From Lysobacter auxotrophicus (GTDB lineage: Bacteria; Pseudomonadota; Gammaproteobacteria; Xanthomonadales; Xanthomonadaceae): DNA of 64,000 bases. The stretch is from the NCBI RefSeq assembly GCF_027924565.1, contig NZ_AP027041.1, positions 3,224,001-3,288,000 on the forward strand, written 5' to 3'. Position numbers and translations under genes: made by a program. Every line of letters starts with the position of its first letter. Position 1 is the first letter of the stretch. This document shows positions 25,750 to 35,993 of this stretch, piece after piece. The notes below the pieces were generated by a model that saw only the letters and a list, made by a program, of their open reading frames with translations, searched no databases and was not told the origin of the DNA.

Positions 25750-28700
25750 CTACGCCAGCTCCATCCTCGGCACGCTCTCCAGTAACGCGGCCAGCATCGC
25801 GCCGGTCACGGGTTTGCGCAGGAAGCCCTGGAAACCCGCCGCCATCGACTGCGGTTCCGCGTCGGCGTCGGCGCGGGCGGTGATCGCCAGCAGCGCGCGA
25901 TCGAAACCCTGCAGCCGCAATTGCGAGGCCAAGGCGAGGCCGTCCATGCCCGGCAGGTCGAGGTCGAGCAGCGCGGCGTCGAACGTGCCGGTCGCCGCTT
26001 CGGCCAGCGCGGCCAGTGCGTGCGAGACGTGGGTGACCCGATGACCCTGCGCGCGCAGCAGGCCGCAGATCACCTCCGCCACCGTCGGATCGTCTTCCAC
26101 CAGCAGCAGCGTCAGCGGGCCGCCGCGCGAGGCGAGCAGCGCGTGCGCGCCATCGCTCGTCTCCGGTGGCGTCGCGTGCGGCAACGGCAGCACGACGATG
26201 AAACGCGCGCCTTCGCCAGGCGCGCTCTCCACTTCGATCGAGCCGCCCATCTCCGCGGTGAGTTCCTGCGAGATCGCCAGGCCCAGCCCGCTGCCGCCGT
26301 AACGCGCGGCGGTGCGCGCGCCGTCGGCCTGTTCGAAGCGGCGGAACAGGCGCGCCTGCTGCTCGCGGCTGAGGCCGGGGCCGGTGTCGATCACCTCGAA
26401 ACGCGCACCCTGCGGCGACAGCGCGCCGACGCGCAGCTCGACCGAACCGCGCTCGGTGAACTTGATCGCGTTGGCGAGCAGGTTCAGCAGGATCTGGCAG
26501 ACGCGGTTCGCGTCGCCGCGCATGCCCAGCGGCGCGTCGTCGTCGACGATCACGCGGAAGGCCAGGCCGTTCTGCCGCGCCAGCGGCGCCATCAGCGTGG
26601 TGGCTTCGTCGACGACAGTGCGCAGGTCGAAGGCCTCGTCGGCCAGTTCCAGGCGCCCGGATTCGATACGCGCCAAGTCCAAGGCATCGTTCACCAGTCG
26701 CAACAGGTGGCGACCGGCGCGTCGGATCGATTCGACGTGGCCGCGCTGCTGGCGATCCAGCGGCGTATCCAGCAGCAGTTCGCTCATGCCCAGCACGCCG
26801 GTCATCGGCGTGCGCACTTCGTGGCCCAGGGTGGCGAGGAAGCGCGTCTTGGCGAGCGAGGACTGCTTGGCGATCTCGCGCTCGCGCTCCGACAGCTGCC
26901 ACGCGTGGCGGCGCTTGAGGCGACGCCGGTACGCGTCGGCGCTCCACCAGCCGATCGCCAGCGCGATGCCGACGAAGGCCGTCATCGCGATCCACGTCTG
27001 CCACCACGGCGGCTTCGCGGTGACGGCGAGCGTCTGCGGCGGCGACCAGATGTTGTCCGCCGAACGCGCGACGATCTGCAGCGTGTAGTCGCCGGGATCC
27101 AGCTGCGAATACACGCGTTCGCCGCCGGCGTCCACGTCGACCCAGTCGGCGTCGTAGCCGACGAGGCGGAACCGGAACGCGTGGTTGCGCGCATCGTTGA
27201 ACGAAAGCAGTCGCGCGACCACGCGCAGGTCGCGATCGCCGGGTTCGAGCACGATCGGCTGCGAGGGATCCAGCGGCGTGCGCACGTCGGCGCGGCTCAC
27301 GGTGACGCTCTGCACCAGCAGGCGCGGCGGTGCGATGGTCGGGTGCACCTCGGGCGGCGCGAACGTCACCAGGCCTTCGGGCGAACCGACGAGCAGCCGG
27401 TCGCGCGCGCGGGTCATCACCGGGCGGCCGGGGAATTCCTGGCTCGACAGGCCATCGCGCACGCTGTACACGCGTACGGCGCGGCGCGTCGGGTCGATGC
27501 GCAGCAACCCGCGCACGGTCGTCGCCCAGACGATGCCGTCGCGGTCCACCGCGATGCCGTTGAGCGCGACTTCCGGCATGCCGGCGAGGCGGTCGAGCCG
27601 CTGCACGCGCGTGAGCTTGTCGCCGTTCCAGCGATACGCCTCGAGCACGCCGAGGCGGGCGATCCACACCTTGTCGCGGCCTTCCATCGCGAAACTCAGG
27701 ATGGTGCCCGACGGCGCGCCCGGCACCGCGACGAAACGCCGCGCCATGTAATCCCATTGCGACAGGCCGTCGGACCACGCGAGCCACAACGCGCCGTTCG
27801 GTCCGGCGCCGATCTGCTGCACCGTGCCGCCCGCCGGCGGACCGCGCAGGTCGCCGGGCACGATCGATTCGATCCGCACGCCGCTCGCCGTGCGCGCCTG
27901 CACTTCGCCGCCCTGCCCCGCGCTCCAGACCAGGCCGTCGGGCGTCTGCGCCAGGTGGCTGGTGCCGGTCGGGCTGGGATCGCCCTCGTCCTCCGCCCGC
28001 CAGCGACGCAGCTGTCCGGTGCGCGGATCCAGTCGCACGAGGCCGTCGTGGTAGCTCATCCAGACGTAGCCGGCGCGGCCTTCGAGCACCGAATAGACGG
28101 TGTAGCCCTCGCTGAAATCGCGCGCCACGTGCTCGACCTCGCCGGTGCGCGGGTCGAAGCGGTCCAGCACGCCGCCGGTGCCGACCAGCCACATGCGGCC
28201 GTCGGCACTGGCCGCGATGCCGTTGACGGCGGCGTTGCCGAGCGAGGCCGGATCGTCGAGCCGGCGCGAATACAGCGCGAACTGGCGCCAGTTCGCAGGC
28301 ACGTACCACAGCCCGTTGCCCGCGCTTCCGAACCACACGCCGCCCTCGCGATCCTCCAGCGACGAGGTCCACGACGGACGCACCATCCCCTGCGAGGCCG
28401 CGCTGAACAGCGGGACGTTCTGCAGCTTGCCGTTCTGTTCGATCCCCACGCCTTGCGGCGTGTCGAACCAGTACTGGCCGGCGTGGTCGCGCACGAGGAT
28501 GTCCAGCACCGTCGCATCCGCGCCCAGCGCGCGGAACGGCGCCGCATCGAAACGGCCGTCCGCGGTGCGCATGCCGACGCCGCGCGGCGTGCCGAACCAC
28601 AGTGCGCCATCGGGCTGCACCCCGACGGAATTGATCACCGGGGAGGCGAACGCCGTCGGCGGGATGCGGTCGAAATCGCGGCCGTTCCAGCGCGCGGCGC

Positions 28701-29286
28701 CGTCGCGGGTGGCGATCCACAACTCGCCCCTGGCGGTGGTGCGCAGCTGGCTGACTTCCAGGCTCGGCAGGCTGTGCGGATCGTCGGGCCTGGGCACGAA
28801 TCGCGTGACGTGCCCGCCGGGCCCGAGGCGGTGCAACCCCGCCGACGCGGTACCGAACCAGATCGCGCCATCGGGCGTGGACGTCACCGACCACACGTTG
28901 TCGCTGCCGATGCCCGGCGTGTTGTGCGAGTCGTAATGGCGGAAGGTGCGGCGATCGGTGTCCAGCACCGCCAGTCCCGCCTGGCTGGTGCCGACCCAGA
29001 TGCGGTTCTTCGCATCCACGTGGACCGACCACAGGTAGTTGTCGAGCAGGCCGTCGCTGGCGCGCCAGATGCGGAAGGTGATGCCGTCGTAACGCGCCAG
29101 GCCGTCGCTGGTCGCGATCCACAGGTAGCCGCTCTGGTCCTCGGCGATGCCGTTGATGCTGTTGGACGGCAGGCCGTCGGCGACCGTGAGCTGCCGCGGG
29201 CGCGGAATCGCCGGACCCGCCGACGCGACCGACCAGACGGCATGGCACACGGCGCACAACAGCAGCGCCCACAACACTCGGATCAT
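25750..29286 (-). CDS. Two-component hybrid sensor kinase with periplasmic beta-propeller (Reg_prop/Y_Y_Y)
   Basis: 1178 residues from the ATG at 29286, which has a GGGG-rich ribosome site and gives a signal peptide (MIRVLWALLLCAVCHAVWSV). A long periplasmic part has repeated propeller blades such as GLPSNSINGIAEDQSGYLWI and a Y_Y_Y domain before the membrane (GDYTLQIVARSADNIWSPP). One transmembrane helix (about 758-780) precedes HisKA with H822 in LATLGHEVRTPM, HATPase_c (LLANAIKFT) and a receiver with D1108 in LLDLDLPGMDG. Relatives in Bacteroidetes sense polysaccharide fragments and end in an AraC output domain; this one has none. The ligand is unknown. Confidence 0.88.
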   Translation of the reverse strand: MIRVLWALLLCAVCHAVWSVASAGPAIPRPRQLTVADGLPSNSINGIAEDQSGYLWIATSDGLARYDGITFRIWRASDGLLDNYLWSVHVDAKNRIWVGTSQAGLAVLDTDRRTFRHYDSHNTPGIGSDNVWSVTSTPDGAIWFGTASAGLHRLGPGGHVTRFVPRPDDPHSLPSLEVSQLRTTARGELWIATRDGAARWNGRDFDRIPPTAFASPVINSVGVQPDGALWFGTPRGVGMRTADGRFDAAPFRALGADATVLDILVRDHAGQYWFDTPQGVGIEQNGKLQNVPLFSAASQGMVRPSWTSSLEDREGGVWFGSAGNGLWYVPANWRQFALYSRRLDDPASLGNAAVNGIAASADGRMWLVGTGGVLDRFDPRTGEVEHVARDFSEGYTVYSVLEGRAGYVWMSYHDGLVRLDPRTGQLRRWRAEDEGDPSPTGTSHLAQTPDGLVWSAGQGGEVQARTASGVRIESIVPGDLRGPPAGGTVQQIGAGPNGALWLAWSDGLSQWDYMARRFVAVPGAPSGTILSFAMEGRDKVWIARLGVLEAYRWNGDKLTRVQRLDRLAGMPEVALNGIAVDRDGIVWATTVRGLLRIDPTRRAVRVYSVRDGLSSQEFPGRPVMTRARDRLLVGSPEGLVTFAPPEVHPTIAPPRLLVQSVTVSRADVRTPLDPSQPIVLEPGDRDLRVVARLLSFNDARNHAFRFRLVGYDADWVDVDAGGERVYSQLDPGDYTLQIVARSADNIWSPPQTLAVTAKPPWWQTWIAMTAFVGIALAIGWWSADAYRRRLKRRHAWQLSEREREIAKQSSLAKTRFLATLGHEVRTPMTGVLGMSELLLDTPLDRQQRGHVESIRRAGRHLLRLVNDALDLARIESGRLELADEAFDLRTVVDEATTLMAPLARQNGLAFRVIVDDDAPLGMRGDANRVCQILLNLLANAIKFTERGSVELRVGALSPQGARFEVIDTGPGLSREQQARLFRRFEQADGARTAARYGGSGLGLAISQELTAEMGGSIEVESAPGEGARFIVVLPLPHATPPETSDGAHALLASRGGPLTLLLVEDDPTVAEVICGLLRAQGHRVTHVSHALAALAEAATGTFDAALLDLDLPGMDGLALASQLRLQGFDRALLAITARADADAEPQSMAAGFQGFLRKPVTGAMLAALLESVPRMELA

Positions 29287-29442
29287 TCGGTTCCCCCGTC
29301 TCAGGATGCACGTCTTACGTGGGTCGGACGGGATCGGCAAGGGGATTCCCGCATTTTCCGGCCGTTTCGACCCCTCCGGCCCGCGTACGCGCCTGCAACG
29401 GTTCGTTACGCCGCTCGCCCGCCCTGTTCACCCGGCTACGCC

Positions 29443-29448
29443 TAGAAT
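29443..29448 (+). promoter_or_regulatory. Candidate -10 element of the yceI-cybB-yceI operon
   Basis: TAGAAT 28 bases before the first yceI ATG. No clear -35. Confidence 0.4.
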
Positions 29449-29476
29449 CCCGGCATCGTCCACGCCGGAGAGCCCG

Positions 29477-30220
29477 ATGCCGCATCGCCCCGCTCCGGCG
29501 CGGAAACCGACCGCCCCGTCCCCTTCCCTTCGCGTCTTCGCGCTCGCGATCGCGGCCTCGTACGCGATGCCGGCCGCGTTCGCCTTCGAGCCGCAGACCT
29601 GGGCGCTCGACCCGGTGCACACGCGCGTGCTGTTCGCCATCGACCACGCCGGTTTCTCCAAGGCCATGGGCACCGTGTCCGGCAGCACCGGCACGCTGGT
29701 GTTCGATCGCGACGACTGGACCCGCGCCCGGCTCGACGTGCGCGTGCCGCTGGAGCGGCTGGACCTCGGCGACGCCAAGTGGAACGACGCGGTGCGGGCA
29801 AGCAACCTGCTGGACACCCGGCGCCATCCCGACGCGCATTTCGTCTCCACGAAGGCCGAGCCCATCGACGCCAACCACGCGAAGGTCTGCGGCGAGCTCA
29901 CCCTGCGCGGCACGACGAAGCCGCTGTGCATGGACGTCACCCTCAACGCGGTGAAGCGCCATCCGCTTCCGCCCTTCCGCCGCACGGCCGGGTTTTCCGC
30001 GACGGCCACGCTCAGCCGCGCCGAATTCGGCATGAGCGCCTGGCCGACGGTGATCGGCGATGCGGTCGAACTTCGCATCGAAGCCGAGGCCGAACGCGCG
30101 CGCGACGAGGCCGGAGCGAGAGACGATTCGATGTCGCCCGAGCCGTCGCCGGTCGAACCGGCCGAACCCGACACGCAATCCAACACGCAACCCGAGCCAC
30201 AACCCGAGCCCACGCCATGA
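29477..30220 (+). CDS. YceI family periplasmic protein with acidic Pro-rich tail
   Basis: 247 residues: a long signal peptide ending AAFAF, a YceI-type lipocalin-like barrel (WALDPVHTRVLFAIDHAGFS at about residues 40-60, GELTLRGTTKPLCMDVTLN), then about 40 residues of acidic, proline-rich tail ending in QPEP repeats. YceI proteins bind polyisoprenoids in the periplasm. The stop overlaps the cytochrome b561 start (ATGA). The tail is absent from the second YceI two genes on and may be a linker or surface tether; that is inference. Confidence 0.88.
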   Translation: MPHRPAPARKPTAPSPSLRVFALAIAASYAMPAAFAFEPQTWALDPVHTRVLFAIDHAGFSKAMGTVSGSTGTLVFDRDDWTRARLDVRVPLERLDLGDAKWNDAVRASNLLDTRRHPDAHFVSTKAEPIDANHAKVCGELTLRGTTKPLCMDVTLNAVKRHPLPPFRRTAGFSATATLSRAEFGMSAWPTVIGDAVELRIEAEAERARDEAGARDDSMSPEPSPVEPAEPDTQSNTQPEPQPEPTP

Positions 30221-30807
30221 TGTTGAGAAACTCCGCCGATCGCTGGGGTCCCGTCAGCCAGCTGCTGCACTGGCTGATCGTGCTGCTGATCCTGGGCCTG
30301 GGCGTGGTCGGCCTGGTCATGGTCGAACTGCCCAGATCGCCGCGCTGGTTCTGGGTGTACGACCTGCACAAATCCTTCGGCCTGACCCTGCTCGCGCTGG
30401 TCGTGGTGCGACTGTTGTGGCGTTGGTTCGCCGGCGCGCCCAAGCCCGTGCCGGGCACGCCGCGCCTGCAGGAACGCGTGGCGACGATCACGCACGTCGC
30501 GCTGTACGTGCTGACGTTCGCGGTCCCGCTGTCGGGCTGGCTGTACGACTCGCTGAGCGGGCTGCGTCCGCTGCGCTGGTTCGGCCAGTTCAAGGTGCCC
30601 AAGCTGGCCGATCCGAGCCAGGCGCTCGCGCCCGTCATGCGCGACACGCACGAATGGTTGTTCTGGGCGCTCATCGCCCTGGTGGCCGTGCATGCCGCGG
30701 CGGCGTTCTACCACCACCTGTTCCAGCACGACACGACGCTGACGCGGATGCTTCCGCGCCGTCGCGCCGCTTCCCCCGATCCGTCCCCCGTTCCGGAGAT
30801 CCGTTGA
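30217..30807 (+). CDS. Cytochrome b561
   Basis: 196-residue inner-membrane di-haem cytochrome b561 with about four helices. Histidines expected as haem ligands sit in SQLLHWLIVLLI, VYDLHKSFGLTLL, THVALYVLTFAVPLSGWLY and AVHAAAAFYHHL. It may transfer electrons to periplasmic partners such as superoxide, quinone or YceI-bound lipids. It overlaps the yceI genes on both sides by four and one bases. E. coli has the comparable pair yceJ-yceI. Confidence 0.92.
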   Translation: MMLRNSADRWGPVSQLLHWLIVLLILGLGVVGLVMVELPRSPRWFWVYDLHKSFGLTLLALVVVRLLWRWFAGAPKPVPGTPRLQERVATITHVALYVLTFAVPLSGWLYDSLSGLRPLRWFGQFKVPKLADPSQALAPVMRDTHEWLFWALIALVAVHAAAAFYHHLFQHDTTLTRMLPRRRAASPDPSPVPEIR

Positions 30808-31361
30808 TGTCGATCAAGCACGCCCTGCTGGCGACCGCGCTGGCCGCGTTCGCCGTTCCCGCCTTCGCCGCCGATTACGTGCAGGCCGCGGGCTCCTCGC
30901 TGGTGTTCGCCAGCAAGTACGAAGGCGAAACCTTCACCGGCAAGATCCCCGGCTTCGCGACCAAGCTGAGCTTCGATCCGGCGCAATTGGCCACCTCCAA
31001 ACTCGATGTCGCCATTCCGCTGGCCGGCGCGAGCACCGCCAACAGCGACCGCGACGACACGCTGCGCGGCGCGGAGTTCTTCTCGATCGCCAAATTCCCG
31101 CAGGCGCGTTACACCGCGACGAAATTCCGCAGCCTCGGCGGCAACCAGTACGCGGCCGACGGCACGCTGACCCTGCGCGGCGTCGCCAAGCCGGTGACGC
31201 TGACCTTCACCTGGACGCCCGGCGCGCAGCCGGTGCTGAACGGCAAGGCGACGGTGAAGCGCCTGGACTTCGGCGTCGGCGGCGGCGACTGGGCCGACAC
31301 GGCGCTCATTCCGAACGAAGTGGCGGTGAGCACGAAGGTGGTGTTCGCGCCGGCGAAGTGA
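30807..31361 (+). CDS. YceI family periplasmic protein
   Basis: 184 residues, signal peptide ending AVPAFA and a compact YceI barrel: VQAAGSSLVFASKYEGETF, DTLRGAEFFSIAKFPQARYT, GTLTLRGVAKPVTLTF, GVGGGDWADTALIPNEV. The start overlaps the cytochrome b561 stop by one base (TGATG). It is closer to canonical YceI (about 190 residues) than the first gene of the operon, so the operon probably arose by an internal yceI duplication around or capture of cybB. Confidence 0.93.
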   Translation: MSIKHALLATALAAFAVPAFAADYVQAAGSSLVFASKYEGETFTGKIPGFATKLSFDPAQLATSKLDVAIPLAGASTANSDRDDTLRGAEFFSIAKFPQARYTATKFRSLGGNQYAADGTLTLRGVAKPVTLTFTWTPGAQPVLNGKATVKRLDFGVGGGDWADTALIPNEVAVSTKVVFAPAK

Positions 31362-31368
31362 TGCGGTG

Positions 31369-31456
31369 TTGTAGCCCGGGTAAGGCCAAAGGCCGCACCC
31401 GGGGAGCCGCTGCGATTACGCGCATCCCGGGTGCGCTTCGCTTACCCGGGCTACAA
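31369..31456. repeat. GTAG-headed REP doublet (REPIN-like), variant inner stem
   Basis: Inverted pair after the second yceI. In the left copy the inner stem is GGCC/GGCC instead of GCG/GC, a different sequence with pairing preserved. Confidence 0.8.
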
Positions 31457-31479
31457 GAGCCGGGCTACCAGGGCCGCAA

Positions 31480-31731
31480 TCAACGCGACAGGAACGCCAG
31501 CACCGTCGCCGCGTCGAACGGCCAGTCCAGCTCGACGCCGCGGGTCTCGTCGCGCAGCACCGGCACGCGCACGCCATAGCGCGCTTCCAGCGTGTCGTTG
31601 TCGTCGATGAACACGCTTTCGAATTCCGGCGCGCGCGCCTGCGCGAGCACGTCCAGCGCCAGATCGCACAGATGGCAATCGTCGCGCTGGAACAGCGTCA
31701 GCGGTGGTGCGACGGCGGGCACGTCCTGCAT
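31480..31731 (-). CDS. Glutaredoxin-like protein (DUF836)
   Basis: 83-residue thioredoxin-fold protein with the redox motif CHLC in [19 protein letters not shown] and the cis-proline region [13 protein letters not shown]836 proteins are small disulfide oxidoreductases of uncertain partner. It is divergent from the serine dehydratase gene. Confidence 0.85.
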   Translation of the reverse strand: MQDVPAVAPPLTLFQRDDCHLCDLALDVLAQARAPEFESVFIDDNDTLEARYGVRVPVLRDETRGVELDWPFDAATVLAFLSR

Positions 31732-31775
31732 TGGCAATGCGCCGGAGTATGGCGGGGCGGGCCCCGCGGGCCGCG

Positions 31776-31781
31776 TAGAAT
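31776..31781 (+). promoter_or_regulatory. Candidate -10 element of sdaA
   Basis: TAGAAT 55 bases before the sdaA GTG start; a CCCGGAG ribosome site lies between. Confidence 0.45.
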
Positions 31782-31836
31782 AGCGGCAATTCCGGCGCCT
31801 CCGTCGTGCGCGCCGTGTCCTTTCCCGGAGCAGTAC

Positions 31837-33234
<1,398 letters not shown>

Positions 33235-33259
33235 TGCCGTGTTGGTTCGTGGTGGATGA

Positions 33260-33288
33260 CGGGTCGCTGGGGCGGCCCGTTTTCTTTT
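33260..33288 (+). terminator. Rho-independent terminator of sdaA
   Basis: Eight-pair stem CGGGTCGC / GCGGCCCG (one G-T pair), loop TGGG, followed by TTTTCTTTT. Confidence 0.75.
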
Positions 33289-33316
33289 GGGTCGCGCGGA
33301 CGCGTCGCCTCTGCTC

Positions 33317-33398
33317 TTGTAGCCCGGGTAAGCGAAGCGCACCCGGGACGGAGGAGTGGTCGCGCCCCCGGGTGCGCTTCGCTTACCCGGGCTACAAA
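33317..33398. repeat. GTAG-headed REP doublet (REPIN-like)
   Basis: Inverted pair whose spacer (GGAGGAGTGGTCGCG) and left flank (TCTGCTCT) match the doublet at 19.0 kb. A degenerate GTTGCT tract follows. The rest of the gap to 33596 is C-rich sequence without recognisable signals apart from the ribosome site of the next gene. Confidence 0.8.
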
Positions 33399-33596
33399 GG
33401 CGCAGTGCGTTTGCGGTTGCTGTTGCTGCTGAACAACCCGCCCCGACCGCTCGGGCCGCCCTCGCCGCAACCAGCCCCCCGCCAGCCACCCACCCGCCCT
33501 CGCCCAGCCAACCGCCAGATTCAGTCCTAAAGTTCCCCGGCGCCCGGCCGATAGGCATTGAGACCATCGGTCTGCTTCTCTGGGGAGGGGAGCGGC

Positions 33597-35993
33597 ATGC
33601 AGGGCAGCTACGACCTCAGGGCGATCGTCCTGTCGTTCCTCATCGCCTGGTTCGCGGGATTCGTCGCGATCCAGCTCGCCGGACGCGTGCGCAGCGCGAC
33701 CGCGCGCCGTACGCCGTTGTGGGCGTGGGCGGGCGGCATTGCGTTCGGGCTGGGCATCTGGTCGATGCACTTCACCGGAATGATGGCCTTCCGCATGCCG
33801 CTGCCGATGGTCTTCGACGTGCGTCTGACCGCGCTGTCGGTGGTGCCGGCGGTGCTTGCCTCGGTGCTTGCGCTGTACGTGGCGGGCACGCGACGGCGCA
33901 GTTTCCCGCAGGTGCTGCTCGCCGCGGCGTTCATGGCGATGGGCATCTGCAGCATGCATTACATCGGCATGGCGGCGATTCCGTTCTCGCCCGCGGCGAC
34001 GTATTCGCCGTTCTGGGTCATCGCCTCGATAGTCGTGGCGTTCGGCGTATCGCTGGTTGCGCTGCACCTGCTCGCGCGCTTCTCGTGGATCGGCAACGAG
34101 CCGCGCTTCGGCGTGCAACTCGGTGCCGCGGCGCTGATGGCGCTGGGTGTGTGCGGCACGCACTACACCGGCATGGCGGCGCTGCAACTCGCGCCCGGCG
34201 CGATGTGCGTGGCCGCGCCCGGCGCGGTGCCCGGCGACCAGCTCAACCTGGTGATCGTCGGCATCGCGCTGCTGTACCTGGCGGCCATCACCATCGGGTC
34301 GCAGCGCGACCTGCATGCCAGCGAGCAGCGCTTCCGCGCGCTCGTCGACGGCGCGCCCGGCGCGATGATCATCGTCGACGCCGACGGCCGCATCTCGCTG
34401 GCGAACATCGAAGCCGAACGCCTGCTGGGCTATTCGCGCGGCGAACTGGTCGGGCATCCCATCGAAGTGCTCGTGCCCGAACGCCTGCTGCCGCGCTGCC
34501 CGCAGGAACGCGCGCGCTTCCTGCAGGTGCAGCGGCGCACGCACCTGGGCGCCGGCGAACACGAACTGCATTGCCTGCGGCGCGACGGCATCGAAGTGCC
34601 GGTCGAGCTCGGGCTGAGCCCGATCACCGTGCAGGGCCGCAACCTCGTCGTCGCCTCGATCATGGACCTGACCGAGCGCAAGCAGGCGCAGGACCGCATC
34701 GCGCACCTGGCCTACTTCGACGCGCTGACCGGCCTGCCCAATCGCAGCCGCTTCGAAGTGCGACTCGAACAGGCGCTGGCGCAGCGCGATCCCGACGGCT
34801 TCGGCCTGATCTTCGCCGACCTGGACGGCTTCAAGGAGATCAACGATTCGCTCGGCCACAGCGCCGGCGATCGCGTGCTGGCGCAGATCGCACACCGCCT
34901 GCGCGAAGGCGTGGGCGAGCGCGGCGAAGTGTTCCGCTTCGGTGGCGACGAATTCATCATCCTGCTGCCCAGCGGTTCGCCGACGCGCGATGCGGGCATC
35001 GCCGAGGAACTGATCCGCCGCGTCGCCGTGCCGCTGTGGATGGAAGGCGAGCAGCTCGGCGTCACGCTCAGCCTGGGCAGCGTGCGCCATCCCGAACACG
35101 GCCGCGACCACGACCAGCTGCTAAAACGCGCCGACATCGCGATGTACCAGGCAAAGGGCGCGGGCAAGAACGTGCACCTGCGCTTCCTGCCGGACATGGA
35201 AGCGTCGGTGACGCGCCGTTTCGCGATGCTCAACGAACTGCGCAGCGCGCAGGAACTGGGCCAGCTGGTGCTGCTGTACCAGCCGATCATCGAACTGCGC
35301 AGCCGCCGCACCATCGGCGCCGAAGCGCTCGTGTACTGGGACCATCCGCGGCACGGGCGCATCACGCCGTCGACGTTCATTCCCGTCGCCGAAGAACATG
35401 GCCTGATCGAGCAGCTCGGCGAATGGGTGCTGGAGGAAGCCGTGCGGCAATCGGCCGCGTGGCGCGCGCGCGGGCTCACGCCGATGCGCATGGCGGTGAA
35501 CGTCTCCAGCGCACAGTTCCGCGATGCCAACCGCCTTCGCAACGCGGTCGATCGCGTGCTGCGCCGTCATGGATATCCGGCGGACGGACTGGAACTGGAA
35601 ATCACCGAGCGCCAGATCATGACCGACCCCGCGTCCAGCGTGGCGACGATGATCGCGCTGTCCGACCTCGGCGTCGCGATGGCGCTGGACGACTTCGGCA
35701 CCGGCTATTCGAGCCTGAGCCATTTGCGCGAGTTCCCGCTGCGCAAGCTCAAGATCGATCGCGCCTTCACCGACCAGATCGATCGCGACACCGCGGGTCT
35801 GGCGATCGTGCGCGCGGTGGTCGAGCTGGGACGCAACCTGGGCATGCAGGTCGTGGCCGAAGGCGTCGAACGCGAGGCGCAAGTCGCCCCGTTGCTCGCC
35901 GCCGAATGCGCGCAGGTGCAGGGTTTCCTGTTCGGCGCGCCGATGCTCGCGTCGGACTTCGAGCGGCGCCTGCTGCGGCCGGTTCCGGCCTGA
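33597..35993 (+). CDS. MHYT-PAS-GGDEF-EAL cyclic-di-GMP protein
   Basis: 798 residues. The ATG at 33597 follows a strong GGGGAGGGGAG site. The N-terminus is an MHYT sensor: seven predicted helices with MHFTGMMAF, MHYIGMAAI and HYTGMAAL motifs thought to bind copper and sense diatomic gases. Then a PAS domain (about 240-365), GGDEF with an intact RFGGDEFIIL active loop, and EAL with the GAEALVYW signature and DDFGTGYSSLSHL. Both catalytic domains look intact, so it could make and degrade c-di-GMP. Pseudomonas MucR, which affects alginate, has related MHYT-GGDEF-EAL architecture. It is monocistronic. Confidence 0.92.
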   Translation: MQGSYDLRAIVLSFLIAWFAGFVAIQLAGRVRSATARRTPLWAWAGGIAFGLGIWSMHFTGMMAFRMPLPMVFDVRLTALSVVPAVLASVLALYVAGTRRRSFPQVLLAAAFMAMGICSMHYIGMAAIPFSPAATYSPFWVIASIVVAFGVSLVALHLLARFSWIGNEPRFGVQLGAAALMALGVCGTHYTGMAALQLAPGAMCVAAPGAVPGDQLNLVIVGIALLYLAAITIGSQRDLHASEQRFRALVDGAPGAMIIVDADGRISLANIEAERLLGYSRGELVGHPIEVLVPERLLPRCPQERARFLQVQRRTHLGAGEHELHCLRRDGIEVPVELGLSPITVQGRNLVVASIMDLTERKQAQDRIAHLAYFDALTGLPNRSRFEVRLEQALAQRDPDGFGLIFADLDGFKEINDSLGHSAGDRVLAQIAHRLREGVGERGEVFRFGGDEFIILLPSGSPTRDAGIAEELIRRVAVPLWMEGEQLGVTLSLGSVRHPEHGRDHDQLLKRADIAMYQAKGAGKNVHLRFLPDMEASVTRRFAMLNELRSAQELGQLVLLYQPIIELRSRRTIGAEALVYWDHPRHGRITPSTFIPVAEEHGLIEQLGEWVLEEAVRQSAAWRARGLTPMRMAVNVSSAQFRDANRLRNAVDRVLRRHGYPADGLELEITERQIMTDPASSVATMIALSDLGVAMALDDFGTGYSSLSHLREFPLRKLKIDRAFTDQIDRDTAGLAIVRAVVELGRNLGMQVVAEGVEREAQVAPLLAAECAQVQGFLFGAPMLASDFERRLLRPVPA

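Noticed and set aside
24308-29311. 1667-codon minus-strand open frame over hemE and the propeller kinase
   Set aside because: It is out of frame with the kinase and antisense to hemE; Arg/Ala/Gly-rich translation typical of GC-rich artefacts.
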